Positions 7,330-21,155 of a stretch of DNA of 64,000 nucleotides are shown here, piece by piece; the stretch's first letter is position 1; every line of letters begins with the position of its first letter. Below the pieces are notes generated by a model. That model worked only from the letters and a program-made list of their open reading frames with translations, was not told where the DNA came from and did not search any database. The position numbers were made by a program, and so were the translations under genes. This DNA comes from Gammaproteobacteria bacterium. GTDB taxonomy: Bacteria > Pseudomonadota > Gammaproteobacteria > Thiohalospirales > Thiohalospiraceae. Location: contig WFVH01000078.1 in NCBI GenBank assembly GCA_015491735.1, positions 1 to 64,000 on the forward strand, in the 5' to 3' direction.

Positions 7330-10128
7330 CTACGCTTGTCCAAGGCCAGCAGGTCGGTGTGATTGCTCCTTTGTGTGATCGAACATCGGCACATTTCCCC
7401 ACGGTTGTGGATCGTTGATGGCAAACCCCTGGGCGTAGTCGATACCCAGCTCGCGCACTTTCGCCAGAATGGTTTCATTCTCCACCCCTTCAGCGATGGT
7501 CTGGAGACCCATGACGTGACCGATGTGGTGAATGGATTCTACCATTGCCTGGCTGATGAGATCGCTGGTCATGTCCCTGACAAAACTGCCGTCGATTTTC
7601 AGATAGTCCAGCGGCAGCGTTTTCAGGTAGCCAAAGGAACTCAAGCCGCTGCCAAAGTCATCCAGGGCAAACCGGCATCCCAGCTTTTTGAGTCGCCGGA
7701 TGAGGCTGGTGGCGTAGCCAAGATTGTCGATGGCCGTGGTTTCTGTTATTTCGAAGCAGATGCCATTGGGGTCGATCCCGGTTTCCTCCAGTTGGGCGAT
7801 GATGAAGTGGTAGGCTTCATCGTTCAACGAATGGCCCGAAAGGTTGATATTGTACAGCGGGGGAACGTGGTTGCTGGCGCAGGCCATGCGGGACTGGCCC
7901 AGAATAAGCTCGAAAGAGCTTTTGATAACCCAGCGGTCGATATCCCGCATCATGTCATAGCGCTCCGCAGCCGGAATGAAGTCGCTGGGAAGAATGTGTT
8001 TGCCATCTTCGCTCAGCATGCGGAGCAGGATTTCATAGTGCGGCCGGCTGCTTGCGTCAGCGCTGAGAGGAAGAACAGACTGGCGGACCAGATAGAAGCG
8101 CCGTTCATCGAATGCCTTGCTGATGCGGTGAACCCAGTGCATCTCCCCCTGGCGCAGTGCAAGGGCGCTGTCATCGGGCTGATAGACATGCAGACGGTTA
8201 CGCCCTTGATCCTTGGCTATGTAGCAGGCTGAGTCGGCTGTGCGCATGATCTCCTGCAATCCACCACTTTGGGCATCGAACGGCACCAGTCCGATACTGA
8301 CACCAACTTCAAAAATTTTGTCCTCCCAGACGAAACGGTAGCTGCGGACCACCTGGCGTATCTGCTGAGCGGTTTCGATACCCTGCTCCAGGGCGCAGTT
8401 GAACAGCAACACGCCAAATTCATCACCACCGAGCCGCGCCAGCACGCCGTCCTCGCCGACCTTTGGCTCCATCAGAATGGCCAGTTGCTTCAGCAGCTTG
8501 TCTCCGGCAATATGGCCACAGGTATCGTTGACCACCTTGAACTGGTCAAGATCGAGAAAACAGAGAACATGGTGGCGGCCGTGAAATTTGGCGCTGTGGA
8601 GGGCGTGCCCCAGTTGCCGCTCGAACTCGCGCCGGTTGACCAGGCCGGTCAGTGGGTCATGGGTCGCCTGATAGGCAAGTTGCCGGGCCATGCTCCGCAC
8701 ATGGCTCACGTCATGGAATACGATGACAGCGCCGATGGTTTCCCCGTCCCGCTGTCGGATAGGCGCCAGGGTGATTTCAATGACGTACTCCTCTCCCTGC
8801 CGTTGAAGCAAGACGGGAGAGGAGGTTACCTTCATTACCTCTCCGTCTTCGAGGACCTTGTCGAGATTCCCCAGCTCGGATTTGCGGGTGGTTTCATTAA
8901 TGACGTTGAATACATCCTTCAGTGGCCGGCCGTATGCCTCCTTGTCGTTCCAGCCGGTCATCTGTTCGGCGACCTGGTTCAGATAGTCTACTCTGCCCTC
9001 CAGATTGATAGTGATTACGCCATCACCGATGGAGTGCAGGGTTACTTCGGCGCGCTCTTTCTCCCGGAACAGGATTTCATGCTGGTACTGCTCTGAACCG
9101 TACCAGGACAGAGGCTGTTTGATAAGACGCAGAAAAGCCCAGAAGAAAAAGGAGATCAGGGCGACAAACATCAATACGATTCCCAGCCGCAGATCCTGCC
9201 AGCCGGTCTGCCGCAACAGCGACAGATTGAGCTCTTCTCCCGTCAGCGGGATGATTGAGCTGAAGGAGAGTTGTGGAAACCAGGTGATAGTGGCGATATC
9301 GGGGGAGGCTGCATGATGATACACCTCCACGATCCGGCCGGTGCCTGTATCCTCGGGTACAGCGCCGTAGGTCAGGCGTACGGTCAGTCCCGGCAGGGAG
9401 TCGCTGGGGAAGAACTGGTCGTCAAAACGCAACTGTACCGCCGCGATGGCAATGGTTTTGGCGATCCGCTCCTGCTCCGTTCCGGTGTCCAGCTTGCTGG
9501 AGTACACCGGTTTGAACAGGGTGCTTCCATACCCGCCTCCAATCAGTTCTCCCGGCGCGCTTGCGGCGCTTCTGCCGGTACGGATAACCCGCTTGATCGC
9601 TTTCTGCGCTGCGGGCGAGGAGTAGATGTCATATCCGAGATAACGGGTGAAGGCGGGTTCGTCCGGCTGAACCAGTACCAGAGGAAAGTGAAAGGGACGT
9701 TTACCCGCCGGTAACCTTTTTCCCTCGAAGTCGAACTCGTAAACCGAGTAGCCGCGAAGCCCGTCGCCCCTTTTTTTCTTTTCGTATGATTTCAGGTCAT
9801 CATCTTTCACCCGTTCAAACAGCTGAATGATATGGATGTAGGGGTAAAGCTTGCTCATTTCACTGGCATAACGGGACAGCTCTGACTGTTTTTCCAGACC
9901 GGTGATCTGGGCCAGCGCTGCCAGTCCCTCCACCACTGTTTCACTGCGCTCCACTTTCTGTATGAGTTGCCGCGCATAGTCGTGACCAAACTGTTGAAAG
10001 CGCCGGTCACTATCCTGAATGTCCTGCCAAACGAATGCGGCGGCCACCAGCAGCACGATGGCGATGCAGAGCAGCACCAGCAGGGTATATAGAATGTCGT
10101 TTATTCGTATGCGCTTGTGTCTGCTCAT
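7330..10128 (-). CDS. Membrane CHASE-PAS-GGDEF-EAL cyclic-di-GMP enzyme
   Basis: 932 aa. Two membrane segments (12-33 and 313-333) bracket a periplasmic CHASE-like sensor. A PAS domain (about 355-475), a GGDEF domain (485-650) and an EAL domain (665-920) follow. The cyclase motif GGDEF is intact at 567-571, but the RxxD inhibitory site expected five residues before it is absent. In the phosphodiesterase the EAL motif reads EIL (699-701); other metal-site elements (NLSGHSLND, EITETTAID, LDDFGSGLSS, EGVE) are present, so both activities are possible. It lies 30 bp downstream of ligA in the smc-zipA-ligA direction and may be read from that operon. Confidence 0.92.
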   Translation of the reverse strand: MSRHKRIRINDILYTLLVLLCIAIVLLVAAAFVWQDIQDSDRRFQQFGHDYARQLIQKVERSETVVEGLAALAQITGLEKQSELSRYASEMSKLYPYIHIIQLFERVKDDDLKSYEKKKRGDGLRGYSVYEFDFEGKRLPAGKRPFHFPLVLVQPDEPAFTRYLGYDIYSSPAAQKAIKRVIRTGRSAASAPGELIGGGYGSTLFKPVYSSKLDTGTEQERIAKTIAIAAVQLRFDDQFFPSDSLPGLTVRLTYGAVPEDTGTGRIVEVYHHAASPDIATITWFPQLSFSSIIPLTGEELNLSLLRQTGWQDLRLGIVLMFVALISFFFWAFLRLIKQPLSWYGSEQYQHEILFREKERAEVTLHSIGDGVITINLEGRVDYLNQVAEQMTGWNDKEAYGRPLKDVFNVINETTRKSELGNLDKVLEDGEVMKVTSSPVLLQRQGEEYVIEITLAPIRQRDGETIGAVIVFHDVSHVRSMARQLAYQATHDPLTGLVNRREFERQLGHALHSAKFHGRHHVLCFLDLDQFKVVNDTCGHIAGDKLLKQLAILMEPKVGEDGVLARLGGDEFGVLLFNCALEQGIETAQQIRQVVRSYRFVWEDKIFEVGVSIGLVPFDAQSGGLQEIMRTADSACYIAKDQGRNRLHVYQPDDSALALRQGEMHWVHRISKAFDERRFYLVRQSVLPLSADASSRPHYEILLRMLSEDGKHILPSDFIPAAERYDMMRDIDRWVIKSSFELILGQSRMACASNHVPPLYNINLSGHSLNDEAYHFIIAQLEETGIDPNGICFEITETTAIDNLGYATSLIRRLKKLGCRFALDDFGSGLSSFGYLKTLPLDYLKIDGSFVRDMTSDLISQAMVESIHHIGHVMGLQTIAEGVENETILAKVRELGIDYAQGFAINDPQPWGNVPMFDHTKEQSHRPAGLGQA

Positions 10129-10158
10129 GGCGATCGGCTTTTCCGGAGAAAAGGGGTG

Positions 10159-12970
<2,812 letters not shown>

Positions 12971-12980
12971 ATGTTTTTCC

Positions 12981-15900
12981 TCAGGCACTGGCGGCCATTG
13001 CGGCTGCTTCGTCGAGATCCACGGCGACCAGTCGGGATACTCCCGGCTCTTTCATGGTTATCCCGTTCAGTTGTTGAGACAGCTCCATGGTGATTTTGTT
13101 GTGAGTGATAAAAATAAACTGGGTTTTCTCCGACATTTCGCGAACCAGAGCACAGAATCGTCCAACATTGGCGTCATCCAGCGGAGCATCCACCTCATCC
13201 AGCATGCAGAATGGCGCCGGGTTGAGGTGAAAAATGGCGAACACCAGCGCCACGGCGGTCAGCGCCTTCTCACCGCCTGACAGCAGGTGGATAGTGCTGT
13301 TGCGCTTGCCGGGCGGGTGGGCCATTACGGTTATTCCGGTATCCAGCAGGTCGTCGCCGGTAAGTTCGAGCGAAGCCTTGCCACCGCCAAACAGGCGCGG
13401 AAACATGTTCTGGAAGCCCCTGTTGACCTTGTCGAAGGTATCCCGGAAACGGCTGCGGGTTTCGCGGTCAATCTTGCGGATGGCGCTCTCCAGTGTCTCG
13501 AGTGCTTCCATCAGATCATCGTTTTGCGCGTCCAGGTAGCTTTTGCGCTCTTCCGACTGCCGGTACTCTTCAATAGCGGCCAGGTTGATGGGGCCGAGCC
13601 GGGATATCTTCTGCTCCAGGGTGGCCAGCCGGGTCTGCCACTCCTGCTCAGCGGCGTGCTCCGGCATCTCTTCGAACAGGGCGGTCAGGTTGTGGCCGGC
13701 CTCTTCGAGCTGCTCCTGCTGGGTCTGGCGGCGAGTCTTCAACTCCTGCCAGCTCAACCGCGCCTGCTCCACCGAACTGCGCATTTCACCGGTTTCCTGC
13801 TCAATCCGGCTGTGGATGCCGTCCAGTTCGCGAATGCGGTGCTCGATGGTTTCAACCTGGCGGCGGGCCTCCGCCATCTCCTGCTCGATCCCGCTGCGTC
13901 TGGCAAGCATCTTTTCCAGCTCCGCGGCTGTTTTTTCCAGTGGCGCATCGCCCTGTTCCAGCGTCTGCCGCAGCTCGTCCCTTCGGATCGAGAACTGGGT
14001 TCGTTGCCGCTCGATGCGTTCGACCGCCTGGCGGGTGGAGGCCAGTTCGGTACGCAGGGTTTGCAGTTTCAGGTTGATATCATGCGTCGTTTCACGCGCC
14101 TGCCGGGCCTGATCACGGCGCTGTTGCAGGGTGTGCTGCAACTTGTGCCGTTCGCCGGTCAGCTGCTCCCGCTGGCTGGCCAGGGTTTCCATCAGCGCCA
14201 GTGCTTCATTGAGGCGGGCGCGGGTGGTGTGCTGCTCACGGGCATTGCTGCTTGTTTGCCGGGCCAGCTCTTCCAGCTCGGAGGTGATGCGCCGGGTGTG
14301 CTGATGGAACTGCTCCAGCCGCACCTTGGCGCCACTCAGCCTGGCTTGCAGTCCGGCCACCTGGTGATTGAGGTCATTCAGTTCGCGCTGCTGTGTTTCC
14401 CGCTGATGCTCCAGGTTTTTCAGCCGCTCCCGCCCGGCAGTAACTTCCGTATGCAGTTTTTCGATCCGGGTAGCCAGTTGTTCAGTCTCATCCGCAAGCT
14501 GCTTGAGTTCCTGTTCCCGCTCCAGCACACCGGATTTTTCGTCGGTGCTGCGGGCCACCCGCAGCCAGTTGATACCCAGCCAGATGCCGTCAGGGGTGAT
14601 CACCGATTCGTGGATGGCCAGCGTACTGCGCTGCGAGAGCGCCTGGGGCAGATCATTGGCGATGCGGACTGAACCCAGCAGAGGCGCCAGTGTCCAGGGC
14701 GCGCTTGCCTTTGCCAGCAGTGTATTGGTGGCAGCGGATTGCGAACCGGGTTGCGCGGCTGTATCGAAAAGCGCCAGAGGGCCGTTCAGATCCTGCAGCG
14801 CGGTAGAGAGTTTACCCAGCCCCTCGATGCAGACCGCTTCCAGAGCGTGCCCGAGCACAACTTCCACCGCTTTTTCCCACCCTTTTTCTACCTGGATCTC
14901 CTCGACCAGCCGTCTGGCTTCCTGTAACTGATGCCGGGCCAGCCACTGGCCGGTTGCCCCCCGGTTTTTGTTCAGCGCTGCCTGTTGCAGGGCTTCCAGC
15001 GAGGCCTGGCGGCCGCGCAGGGTCTGCAAACGGCTGCGCAGTGTGTCCAGTTGGCTGGCAAGTTCGTGGTTCTGGTCGCGCTGGTCGCTGATGTGCGTGA
15101 CGAGGTCGGTCTGCCTTTGCTGCAGGGCGCTGGCGTGCTGCCTGGTCTGCTCCAGTTGCTGCTGCAAACGGGTGATATCGCTCTGTTCGGCGTCGGGAGT
15201 CAGGCTGTTGCGCTCCTGGGTAAGGCGATTGATACGGCTTTCCAACTGGCTGGACTGCTGTTCCAGACTGTCCAGCCGGGTACGTTCCACCTGGGCCGTT
15301 TGCGCCGGCTTGGCGTAACGCTGGTTGAACTCGTCCCACTGTTGCTGCCACTCCTGCATGGCCAGTTCCGCGGCGGCCAGTGCGGCGGCCGACTGCTCTT
15401 CCGCCTGTTGGGCGCGGCTCAGCTCCGGCTCGCGCTGCCGGAGTTCGGTTTGCAGGCGCTGGATGGTTTGTTGATCGGACGCCAGGTGGTGGCTGGCTTC
15501 CTGCCAGGCCTGCTCCAGTTTGGCCAGATCCTGCTGCTGTTGCTGGCGCCGCTCCCGGTTGTGCTGGATCGCCTGCTCCAGCCGGGCAATATCGGCCCCC
15601 ACGCTGTAGAAGCGGCTCTGGATACGGTTGAATGTTTCCAATCCTTCGCTGTGCAACTGGCGCTGTTTTTCGACTTCGGCCTCATTGGCGCGCTGTTTGG
15701 CGATGAGCGCCTCCAGAGCGGTCTCAAGTTCGCGATTGTGGCGCTCCTGTTCGCCGCATTGACGGTCGAGACGCTGCCAGCGCAGTGCGTACAGTTGCCC
15801 CTTGAGCAGGCGCTCTTCCTGTTTCAGGCTTTTGTACCGGGCAGCGGTCTGGGACTGCCGCTTCAGCCGTGCCAGTTGTTTGCCCAGTTCCTCGCGCAGG

Positions 15901-16487
15901 TCGTTGAGCCGATCCAGGTTTTCGCGGGTATGGCGGATGCGGGTTTCGGTTTCGCGGCGCCGCTCCTTGTATTTGGAGATGCCGGCGGCCTCTTCGAGAA
16001 ACAGACGCATCTCTTCGGGTTTTGCTTCGATAAACCGGGAGATGGTGCCCTGTTCGATGACGGCATAGCTGCGTGGACCCAGTCCGGTGCCGAGGAAGAT
16101 TCCGGTAATATCGCGGCGCCGGCAGCGCACGCCGTTGAGAAAATAGTTGGAAGCGCCTTCCCGGCTGACAACCCGTTTGATGGCGACTTCGCTGTAGCTG
16201 GCGTACTCGCCCCCCAGCCGTCCGTCGCTGTTGTCGAACACCAGTTCGATGGATGCCTGCCCTACCGGCTTGCGGGTGCTGGAGCCATTGAAAATCACAT
16301 CGCTCATCGAGTCGCCGCGCAGATGCTTGGCAGAGGATTCGCCCATGACCCAGCGCACCGCGTCGATCACATTGGATTTTCCGCAACCGTTGGGGCCTAC
16401 GATGCAGACCAGATTGCTGGGAAACGGGATAGTGGTGGGATCAACGAAGGTTTTGAATCCGGCCAGCTTGATTTTGCTAAGACGCAT
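12981..16487 (-). CDS. smc: Chromosome segregation protein SMC
   Basis: Condensin-type ATPase that organises the chromosome; 1168 aa. Walker A GPNGCGKS at 31-38, two long coiled coils around a hinge (about 500-660), and the C-terminal signature LLSGGEKALTAVA followed by the Walker B CMLDEVDAPLDD. ATG 16487 begins with the conserved MRLSKIKLAGFKTF and has AGGGAG in front; a longer frame upstream has no homology. Most gammaproteobacteria related to E. coli use MukBEF instead, so a full SMC argues for a lineage outside that group. Head of smc-zipA-ligA, divergent from queF. Confidence 0.96.
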   Translation of the reverse strand: MRLSKIKLAGFKTFVDPTTIPFPSNLVCIVGPNGCGKSNVIDAVRWVMGESSAKHLRGDSMSDVIFNGSSTRKPVGQASIELVFDNSDGRLGGEYASYSEVAIKRVVSREGASNYFLNGVRCRRRDITGIFLGTGLGPRSYAVIEQGTISRFIEAKPEEMRLFLEEAAGISKYKERRRETETRIRHTRENLDRLNDLREELGKQLARLKRQSQTAARYKSLKQEERLLKGQLYALRWQRLDRQCGEQERHNRELETALEALIAKQRANEAEVEKQRQLHSEGLETFNRIQSRFYSVGADIARLEQAIQHNRERRQQQQQDLAKLEQAWQEASHHLASDQQTIQRLQTELRQREPELSRAQQAEEQSAAALAAAELAMQEWQQQWDEFNQRYAKPAQTAQVERTRLDSLEQQSSQLESRINRLTQERNSLTPDAEQSDITRLQQQLEQTRQHASALQQRQTDLVTHISDQRDQNHELASQLDTLRSRLQTLRGRQASLEALQQAALNKNRGATGQWLARHQLQEARRLVEEIQVEKGWEKAVEVVLGHALEAVCIEGLGKLSTALQDLNGPLALFDTAAQPGSQSAATNTLLAKASAPWTLAPLLGSVRIANDLPQALSQRSTLAIHESVITPDGIWLGINWLRVARSTDEKSGVLEREQELKQLADETEQLATRIEKLHTEVTAGRERLKNLEHQRETQQRELNDLNHQVAGLQARLSGAKVRLEQFHQHTRRITSELEELARQTSSNAREQHTTRARLNEALALMETLASQREQLTGERHKLQHTLQQRRDQARQARETTHDINLKLQTLRTELASTRQAVERIERQRTQFSIRRDELRQTLEQGDAPLEKTAAELEKMLARRSGIEQEMAEARRQVETIEHRIRELDGIHSRIEQETGEMRSSVEQARLSWQELKTRRQTQQEQLEEAGHNLTALFEEMPEHAAEQEWQTRLATLEQKISRLGPINLAAIEEYRQSEERKSYLDAQNDDLMEALETLESAIRKIDRETRSRFRDTFDKVNRGFQNMFPRLFGGGKASLELTGDDLLDTGITVMAHPPGKRNSTIHLLSGGEKALTAVALVFAIFHLNPAPFCMLDEVDAPLDDANVGRFCALVREMSEKTQFIFITHNKITMELSQQLNGITMKEPGVSRLVAVDLDEAAAMAASA

Positions 16488-16720
16488 AGCTCCCTGAGTG
16501 GCAACTGTGTTATGAGTGCCGATCTTGTTAAACCCGGAGCCAAAATATACCGGCCCCGGTTGCCGTGCGTGCGTCAGCAGGCGCACACGCGAGGGCCTTT
16601 TTTGAAAAAACGGCTGGGGACAACAGGCTTGGCACGCCTCTGCGCGGTGGCTCTTGGCAGGGGTGTCGCGGGCTGCGCCTCGACAGCGGCCATGTTTGTT
16701 GTCCCGGGGCCGAATATATA

Positions 16721-16748
16721 TTGGTTGACCGGTCTAGATTAGTATAAT
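16721..16748 (+). promoter_or_regulatory. Predicted sigma-70 promoter of queF
   Basis: A -35-like TTGGTT (16721-16726) and a perfect -10 TATAAT (16743-16748) are separated by 16 bp. The ribosome binding sequence CGGAG and the queF ATG (16780) follow. The smc start is on the other side of this gap. Confidence 0.6.
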
Positions 16749-16779
16749 AACTGCTAATATTACCTCAACGGAGTGTCGT

Positions 16780-17169
16780 ATGCCTAGCCGTCCCAGCAAA
16801 CAGTTGGATACATTTGAAAATCCGCTTCCGGAGCGGGATTACACTATCCACATCGAAATACCGGAGTTTACCTGCTTGTGCCCTAAAACAGGGCAGCCCG
16901 ATTTTGCCACCCTGTCTATCGACTATGTCCCGGATCGGCGCTGCGTTGAGCTGAAATCGCTGAAGTTGTATGTGTGGGCATTCCGGGAACAGGGAGCCTT
17001 TCATGAGGCGGTTACCAATCAGATTCTGGATGATCTGGTGCGTGTCACCGCACCCCGGTTCATGCGTCTTGCCGGCAGGTTCAATGTGCGTGGCGGGATC
17101 TACACAACCGTCGTTGCCGAGCACCGCCAGGCAGACTGGGCGCCGCCGGAGCCGGTGCAACTGCCTTGA
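16780..17169 (+). CDS. queF: NADPH-dependent preQ0 reductase, unimodular type
   Basis: Reduces the nitrile of 7-cyano-7-deazaguanine to preQ1 in queuosine biosynthesis. 129 aa, the short homomeric type rather than the bimodular E. coli form. The nucleophilic cysteine is C34 in [11 protein letters not shown], with D41 after it; the family motif [13 protein letters not shown] and the FHE triad are present. The stop codon overlaps the TTG start of the following sugar kinase. No preQ1 riboswitch is visible in the short leader. Confidence 0.95.
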   Translation: MPSRPSKQLDTFENPLPERDYTIHIEIPEFTCLCPKTGQPDFATLSIDYVPDRRCVELKSLKLYVWAFREQGAFHEAVTNQILDDLVRVTAPRFMRLAGRFNVRGGIYTTVVAEHRQADWAPPEPVQLP

Positions 17170-18443
17170 ATCTGTTCGTCGGTATCGATGTCGGTACATC
17201 GGGGTGCCGGGCCGTCGCTATCGACGACAGTGGATATCAGCATGGTCACGCCACACATCGCCTGCCGGCGCCGCTGCGAAGGGGCAGGGAGATTCAGCAG
17301 GATCCCGAAATCTGGTGGCAATCGGTCGTAACGGTACTGCGGCAACTGTTTACTGCTGCCGATGCCGGTTCAGTACGGGCAATTGCGGTGGATGGCACCT
17401 CCGCCACGCTGTTGCTTGCCGATGCGTCCGGCCGGCCGCTAGCGCCCGCACTGATGTACAACGATTCGCGGGCTGTGGATGAGGCGGCCTTGATTGCGGC
17501 TGCGGCGCCACGCGATACGGCGGTGCTGGGGGCGAGTTCGGCGTTGGCCAAACTGCTCTGGCTGCTGGCGCAGCGGGACAGGGGTGATGTCTGTCATGCT
17601 TTGCACCAGGCCGACTGGATCGCCGGGCGGTTGTGCGGCAGATTCGGGTTCAGCGACAGCAACAACAGCCTCAAGCTGGGCTACGATCCGGTAAGCAGGT
17701 GCTGGCCGGAATGGCTGGATGAACTGGGTGTGCCACGGGGTGTGCTGCCAGCGGTGGTCGCCCCCGGTACGCCGGTTGGAACTGTCGACGCTGCGTTGGC
17801 TCGCGAACTTGCGTTGCCGCAGGCCGTGTCCATCGTGGCCGGAACCACTGACAGCACCGCCGCGGTTGTTGCCACAGGTGTCTCTCTTCCTGGCGATGCC
17901 GTTACCTCGCTGGGATCCACGCTGGTGGTGAAGGTGTTGTCTGAACGGCCTTTTTTTTGCTCCCGTCACGGTGTCTATAGTCAGCCGCTTGGCGCTTTAT
18001 GGCTGGTGGGTGGCGCGTCCAACACCGGAGGCGCCGTGCTGCGGCAGTATTTTACTGAGGAACAGATGACGGAGATGAGCGTAGCGCTGCGTCCAGGCCG
18101 CCGCACCTGCCTGGACTACTACCCGCTCCCTGCTGCCGGTGAGCGTTTCCCCGTCTCCGATCCTTCGCTTGAGCCGCGGCTGTTTCCCCGGCCCCGGGAC
18201 GACGTGCGTTTTTTTCAAGGTATACTGGAAGGTATCGCGCGCATTGAACAGCGCGGTTACCGACTGCTTAGCCGGCTGGGCGCCCCTTTTCCCACAGCGA
18301 TCCGAACCGTGGGTGGAGGGGCGGTGAATAGCGCCTGGGCGCAGATCCGGGGCCAAATCGTGGGAGTTCCGATGATTGAACCTGTTTTCAGCGAAGCGGC
18401 CTATGGCGCCGCACTGCTCGCACGGGGAGGTTACAAGAGATGA
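17166..18443 (+). CDS. FGGY-family sugar kinase, D-ribulose kinase-like
   Basis: 425 aa, shorter than the ~500-aa xylulokinases and glycerol kinases and close to the compact cyanobacterial/plant kinases shown to prefer D-ribulose (family knowledge; identity with them not tested). The N-terminal phosphate loop is [15 protein letters not shown], the second domain has [14 protein letters not shown], and the C-terminal FGGY core includes [17 protein letters not shown]. The likely start is TTG 17166, overlapping the queF stop as TTGA; no other early start fits the conserved [12 protein letters not shown]. Translational coupling to queF is unexplained. Substrate is inferred. Confidence 0.82.
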   Translation: MNLFVGIDVGTSGCRAVAIDDSGYQHGHATHRLPAPLRRGREIQQDPEIWWQSVVTVLRQLFTAADAGSVRAIAVDGTSATLLLADASGRPLAPALMYNDSRAVDEAALIAAAAPRDTAVLGASSALAKLLWLLAQRDRGDVCHALHQADWIAGRLCGRFGFSDSNNSLKLGYDPVSRCWPEWLDELGVPRGVLPAVVAPGTPVGTVDAALARELALPQAVSIVAGTTDSTAAVVATGVSLPGDAVTSLGSTLVVKVLSERPFFCSRHGVYSQPLGALWLVGGASNTGGAVLRQYFTEEQMTEMSVALRPGRRTCLDYYPLPAAGERFPVSDPSLEPRLFPRPRDDVRFFQGILEGIARIEQRGYRLLSRLGAPFPTAIRTVGGGAVNSAWAQIRGQIVGVPMIEPVFSEAAYGAALLARGGYKR

Positions 18444-18576
18444 TTCTGGCCGGCAGTGGGGGAGTTCCGGTTCGAAAGGGCGGCTCCCTTTCTCCGGTTG
18501 GTTGCAGTCGTTGCCGGTTGCCGGTGTCGCTGAAGTTCGGCCTCCAGGCTGCCCAATATTACCGGTATGATGCGGA

Positions 18577-19359
18577 ATGAGCAGGGAACTGAGGTTTTTT
18601 GTCGCCGCCTCGTTGTTGGCTGTTTCTCAAGCGCTATGGGCGAACAGCGTGACAATAGCGGTTGCGGCCAATTTCGTGTCGCCGGCCAAGGCGATTGCCG
18701 AGGCGTTTGAAAAAGAGAGCGGCTTCACCGTGGCCGTCAGTTCCGGATCGACGGGAAAGTTGTTTGCGCAGATAGTGCATGGTGCGCCTTATGACCTTTT
18801 TCTGGCAGCGGACAGCAGGCGGCCACGATTGCTGGAACAAAATGGCCGGGCGGTGTCCGGCAGCCGTTTTACCTATGCCTTGGGAGAGCTGGTATTGTGG
18901 AGTCCCCGGCCGGGGTACGTGGATAGCAGAGGAGATGTCTTGAAAGCTGGGCGTTTCAACCGGTTGGCCATGGCTAATCCGCGACTGGCCCCTTACGGGC
19001 GGGCAGCACGACAGGTAATGGAAAAACTGGAGGTATGGGGTGAGCTGCGCAGGCGTCTGGTTCAGGGTGAAAACATAGCTCAGACATTCCAGTTTGTCGC
19101 CAGCGGGAATGCTTCTCTGGGTTTTGTGGCGCTTTCCCAGGTTTATGCAACCGGAGGTTCGGGATCTTTCTGGAAAATCCCCTCTGGTTTGTATCAACCG
19201 ATCCAGCAGCAGGCGGTACTGCTGCAGCGGGGAAAAGAGAGTGCCGCAGCCGGTGCTTTTTGGCGGTATCTTCAGGGGGATGAGGCCCGGAAACTGATTC
19301 GTGGAATGGGTTACGGCGTCGTGATGGAGGGTTTGAGAGACAATAATGCCCCTGAGTGA
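18577..19359 (+). CDS. modA: Molybdate ABC transporter, periplasmic binding protein
   Basis: 260 aa with a signal peptide ([16 protein letters not shown]). The mature protein starts [11 protein letters not shown] and shows the ModA signature residues in [19 protein letters not shown] and the YGRAA helix start. It delivers molybdate to ModBC for molybdenum-enzyme synthesis. First gene of modABC; its end overlaps modB by 14 nt. The 133-bp gap upstream shows no recognisable ModE operator or molybdenum-cofactor riboswitch. Confidence 0.93.
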   Translation: MSRELRFFVAASLLAVSQALWANSVTIAVAANFVSPAKAIAEAFEKESGFTVAVSSGSTGKLFAQIVHGAPYDLFLAADSRRPRLLEQNGRAVSGSRFTYALGELVLWSPRPGYVDSRGDVLKAGRFNRLAMANPRLAPYGRAARQVMEKLEVWGELRRRLVQGENIAQTFQFVASGNASLGFVALSQVYATGGSGSFWKIPSGLYQPIQQQAVLLQRGKESAAAGAFWRYLQGDEARKLIRGMGYGVVMEGLRDNNAPE

Positions 19360-20032
19360 AACCGATATCCAGGCCATCTGGCTGACGCTGCGCCTGGCCA
19401 GCGTGACCACACTGTTGCTGCTCGTGGTGGGTACACCGCTGGCATGGTGGCTGGCAAGAACCCGTTCCTGGCTGAAACAGCCGGTGGCCGCAATAACCTC
19501 CTTGCCGCTGGTGCTGCCACCTACCGTGCTGGGGTTCTATCTGTTGATACTGCTGGGGCCTGACGGGCCGGTGGGATCGTTGATGCAGGATCTGGGTCTG
19601 GATACATTGCCTTTCACCTTCCCGGGGCTGGTGGTGGCTTCGATGATCTATTCGTTACCTTTTATGGTGCAGCCGTTACAGAACGCCTTTGCGGCGATCG
19701 GAAACCGTCCCCTCGAGGTGGCTGCAACGCTGCGTGCTTCTGCTCTGGACCGGTTTGTGACCATCGTGGTTCCACTGGCGCGCCCCGGGTTCCTGACCGG
19801 GATGGTGCTGGCTTTTGCCCATACCGTGGGCGAGTTTGGCGTCGTATTGATGATTGGCGGTAATATTCCCGGTGAGACCCATGTGTTGTCGGTTGCAATT
19901 TATGATCATGTCGAAGCGCTGGCGTATGACAATGCCCATCTGTTATCAGCCGGTTTGCTGACGTTTTCATTTGTCGTTATCTTGCTGCTGAACCTGCTCA
20001 ACAAACGCTCTCATCCCGAGATGTTCCGATGA
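19346..20032 (+). CDS. modB: Molybdate ABC transporter permease
   Basis: 228-aa inner-membrane permease with five predicted membrane segments. The cytoplasmic EAA loop that docks on the ATPase is visible as [20 protein letters not shown] (about 130-150). [16 protein letters not shown] is typical of ModB. It overlaps modA at the start and modC at the end (ATGA), indicating one transcript with coupled translation. Confidence 0.94.
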   Translation: MPLSETDIQAIWLTLRLASVTTLLLLVVGTPLAWWLARTRSWLKQPVAAITSLPLVLPPTVLGFYLLILLGPDGPVGSLMQDLGLDTLPFTFPGLVVASMIYSLPFMVQPLQNAFAAIGNRPLEVAATLRASALDRFVTIVVPLARPGFLTGMVLAFAHTVGEFGVVLMIGGNIPGETHVLSVAIYDHVEALAYDNAHLLSAGLLTFSFVVILLLNLLNKRSHPEMFR

Positions 20033-21120
20033 CCAGTCTTACCGTACGCTTTGCTGCGGAGCTGGATGGTTTTTCTCTCGATGTCTCCTTCGAGGCTCCC
20101 GGCTGTGGCGTTACCGCGCTGTTTGGCCATTCCGGATCCGGCAAGACGACGCTGCTGCGCTGTCTTGCCGGTCTGGAGCCGCGCGTGGCCGGATTTCTGC
20201 AGGTCAACGACGAGATCTGGCAGGATGATGCCAACGGCATCCATCAACCCACTCACCGCCGTGCGGTGGGCTACGTGTTTCAGGAAGCCAGCCTGTTCCC
20301 TCATCTTTCGGTACGGCAAAATCTCGAATATGGCATGAAACGTGTTCCCGCCAGCCAACGGCGGGTTGGCTTTGATGAAGCGGTGGCGTTGGCGGGGTTG
20401 CCGGATCTGCTGGAACGCAGCTCCATTCATCTCTCTGGCGGTGAGCGGCAGCGGGCGGCCATTGCTCGCGCGCTGTTGACCAGTCCGCGGCTGCTGCTGA
20501 TGGATGAGCCGCTGTCTGCGCTTGATGAGCGCAGCAAGCAGGAGATCTTTCCCTGCCTGGAGCGGCTGCACAATGAACTCTCCATTCCTGTCATCTACGT
20601 GAGTCATTCGCTAAAGGAGGTGGCGCGGCTGGCGGATCATATGATATGGATGGAAGAGGGCAGGATACGGGCCGCTGATTCGCTGCAGCGCGTACTGACC
20701 CGGATGGATCTGTCGGTAGAACAGGGCGAAGAGGCGGGGGCAATTCTGGAGGCAAAGGTGGCGCTTCATGATGACAGGTATCATTTGACAGCCCTCGATG
20801 GGCGCTGTGGGAGAGTGTGGGTCAGCCGCCTCGATTTGGCTCCCGGATCTCCGGCGCGTGTCCATATCCCGGCGCGGGATGTCAGTATCTGTCTGGAACG
20901 AAGCGGTGGCAGCAGCATTCTCAATATCTGGCCGGTCGTGGTCGAGGATATTTGCGAGCATTCTGCAAGTCAGGTACTGGTTCGGTTGCGTTGCGACGGT
21001 GGCGGAGATGCTCCCCGTCTGCTGGCCCGGATTACCCGCCGTTCCTGCACCATGCTGCGGTTGAAACCGGGGCTTGCGGTATTTGCTCAACTGAAGAGTG
21101 CCGCGCTCATCGATTACTGA
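20029..21120 (+). CDS. modC: Molybdate ABC transporter ATP-binding protein
   Basis: 363 aa. Walker A GHSGSGKT (33-40), ABC signature [15 protein letters not shown], Walker [14 protein letters not shown] and the switch histidine in [11 protein letters not shown]-terminal MOP/TOBE domain (about 290-360) probably binds oxyanion and gives inhibition by molybdate. Last gene of modABC; converges on comF, with 35 bp and no evident terminator between them. Confidence 0.94.
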   Translation: MTSLTVRFAAELDGFSLDVSFEAPGCGVTALFGHSGSGKTTLLRCLAGLEPRVAGFLQVNDEIWQDDANGIHQPTHRRAVGYVFQEASLFPHLSVRQNLEYGMKRVPASQRRVGFDEAVALAGLPDLLERSSIHLSGGERQRAAIARALLTSPRLLLMDEPLSALDERSKQEIFPCLERLHNELSIPVIYVSHSLKEVARLADHMIWMEEGRIRAADSLQRVLTRMDLSVEQGEEAGAILEAKVALHDDRYHLTALDGRCGRVWVSRLDLAPGSPARVHIPARDVSICLERSGGSSILNIWPVVVEDICEHSASQVLVRLRCDGGGDAPRLLARITRRSCTMLRLKPGLAVFAQLKSAALIDY

Positions 21121-21155
21121 GCGGGAGGGAGCGGCGTTTTGTCAGAAGCAGGGGA

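Noticed and set aside
14931-16742. 603-codon plus-strand frame opposite smc
   Set aside because: Antisense to the Walker A half of smc; Leu/Gln/Phe-rich composition is a mirror of coiled-coil codons, and there is no ribosome binding site.
18444-18576. Molybdenum-cofactor riboswitch or ModE operator before modA
   Set aside because: No recognisable paired elements or ATCGCTATATA-type operator half-sites in the 133-bp gap.
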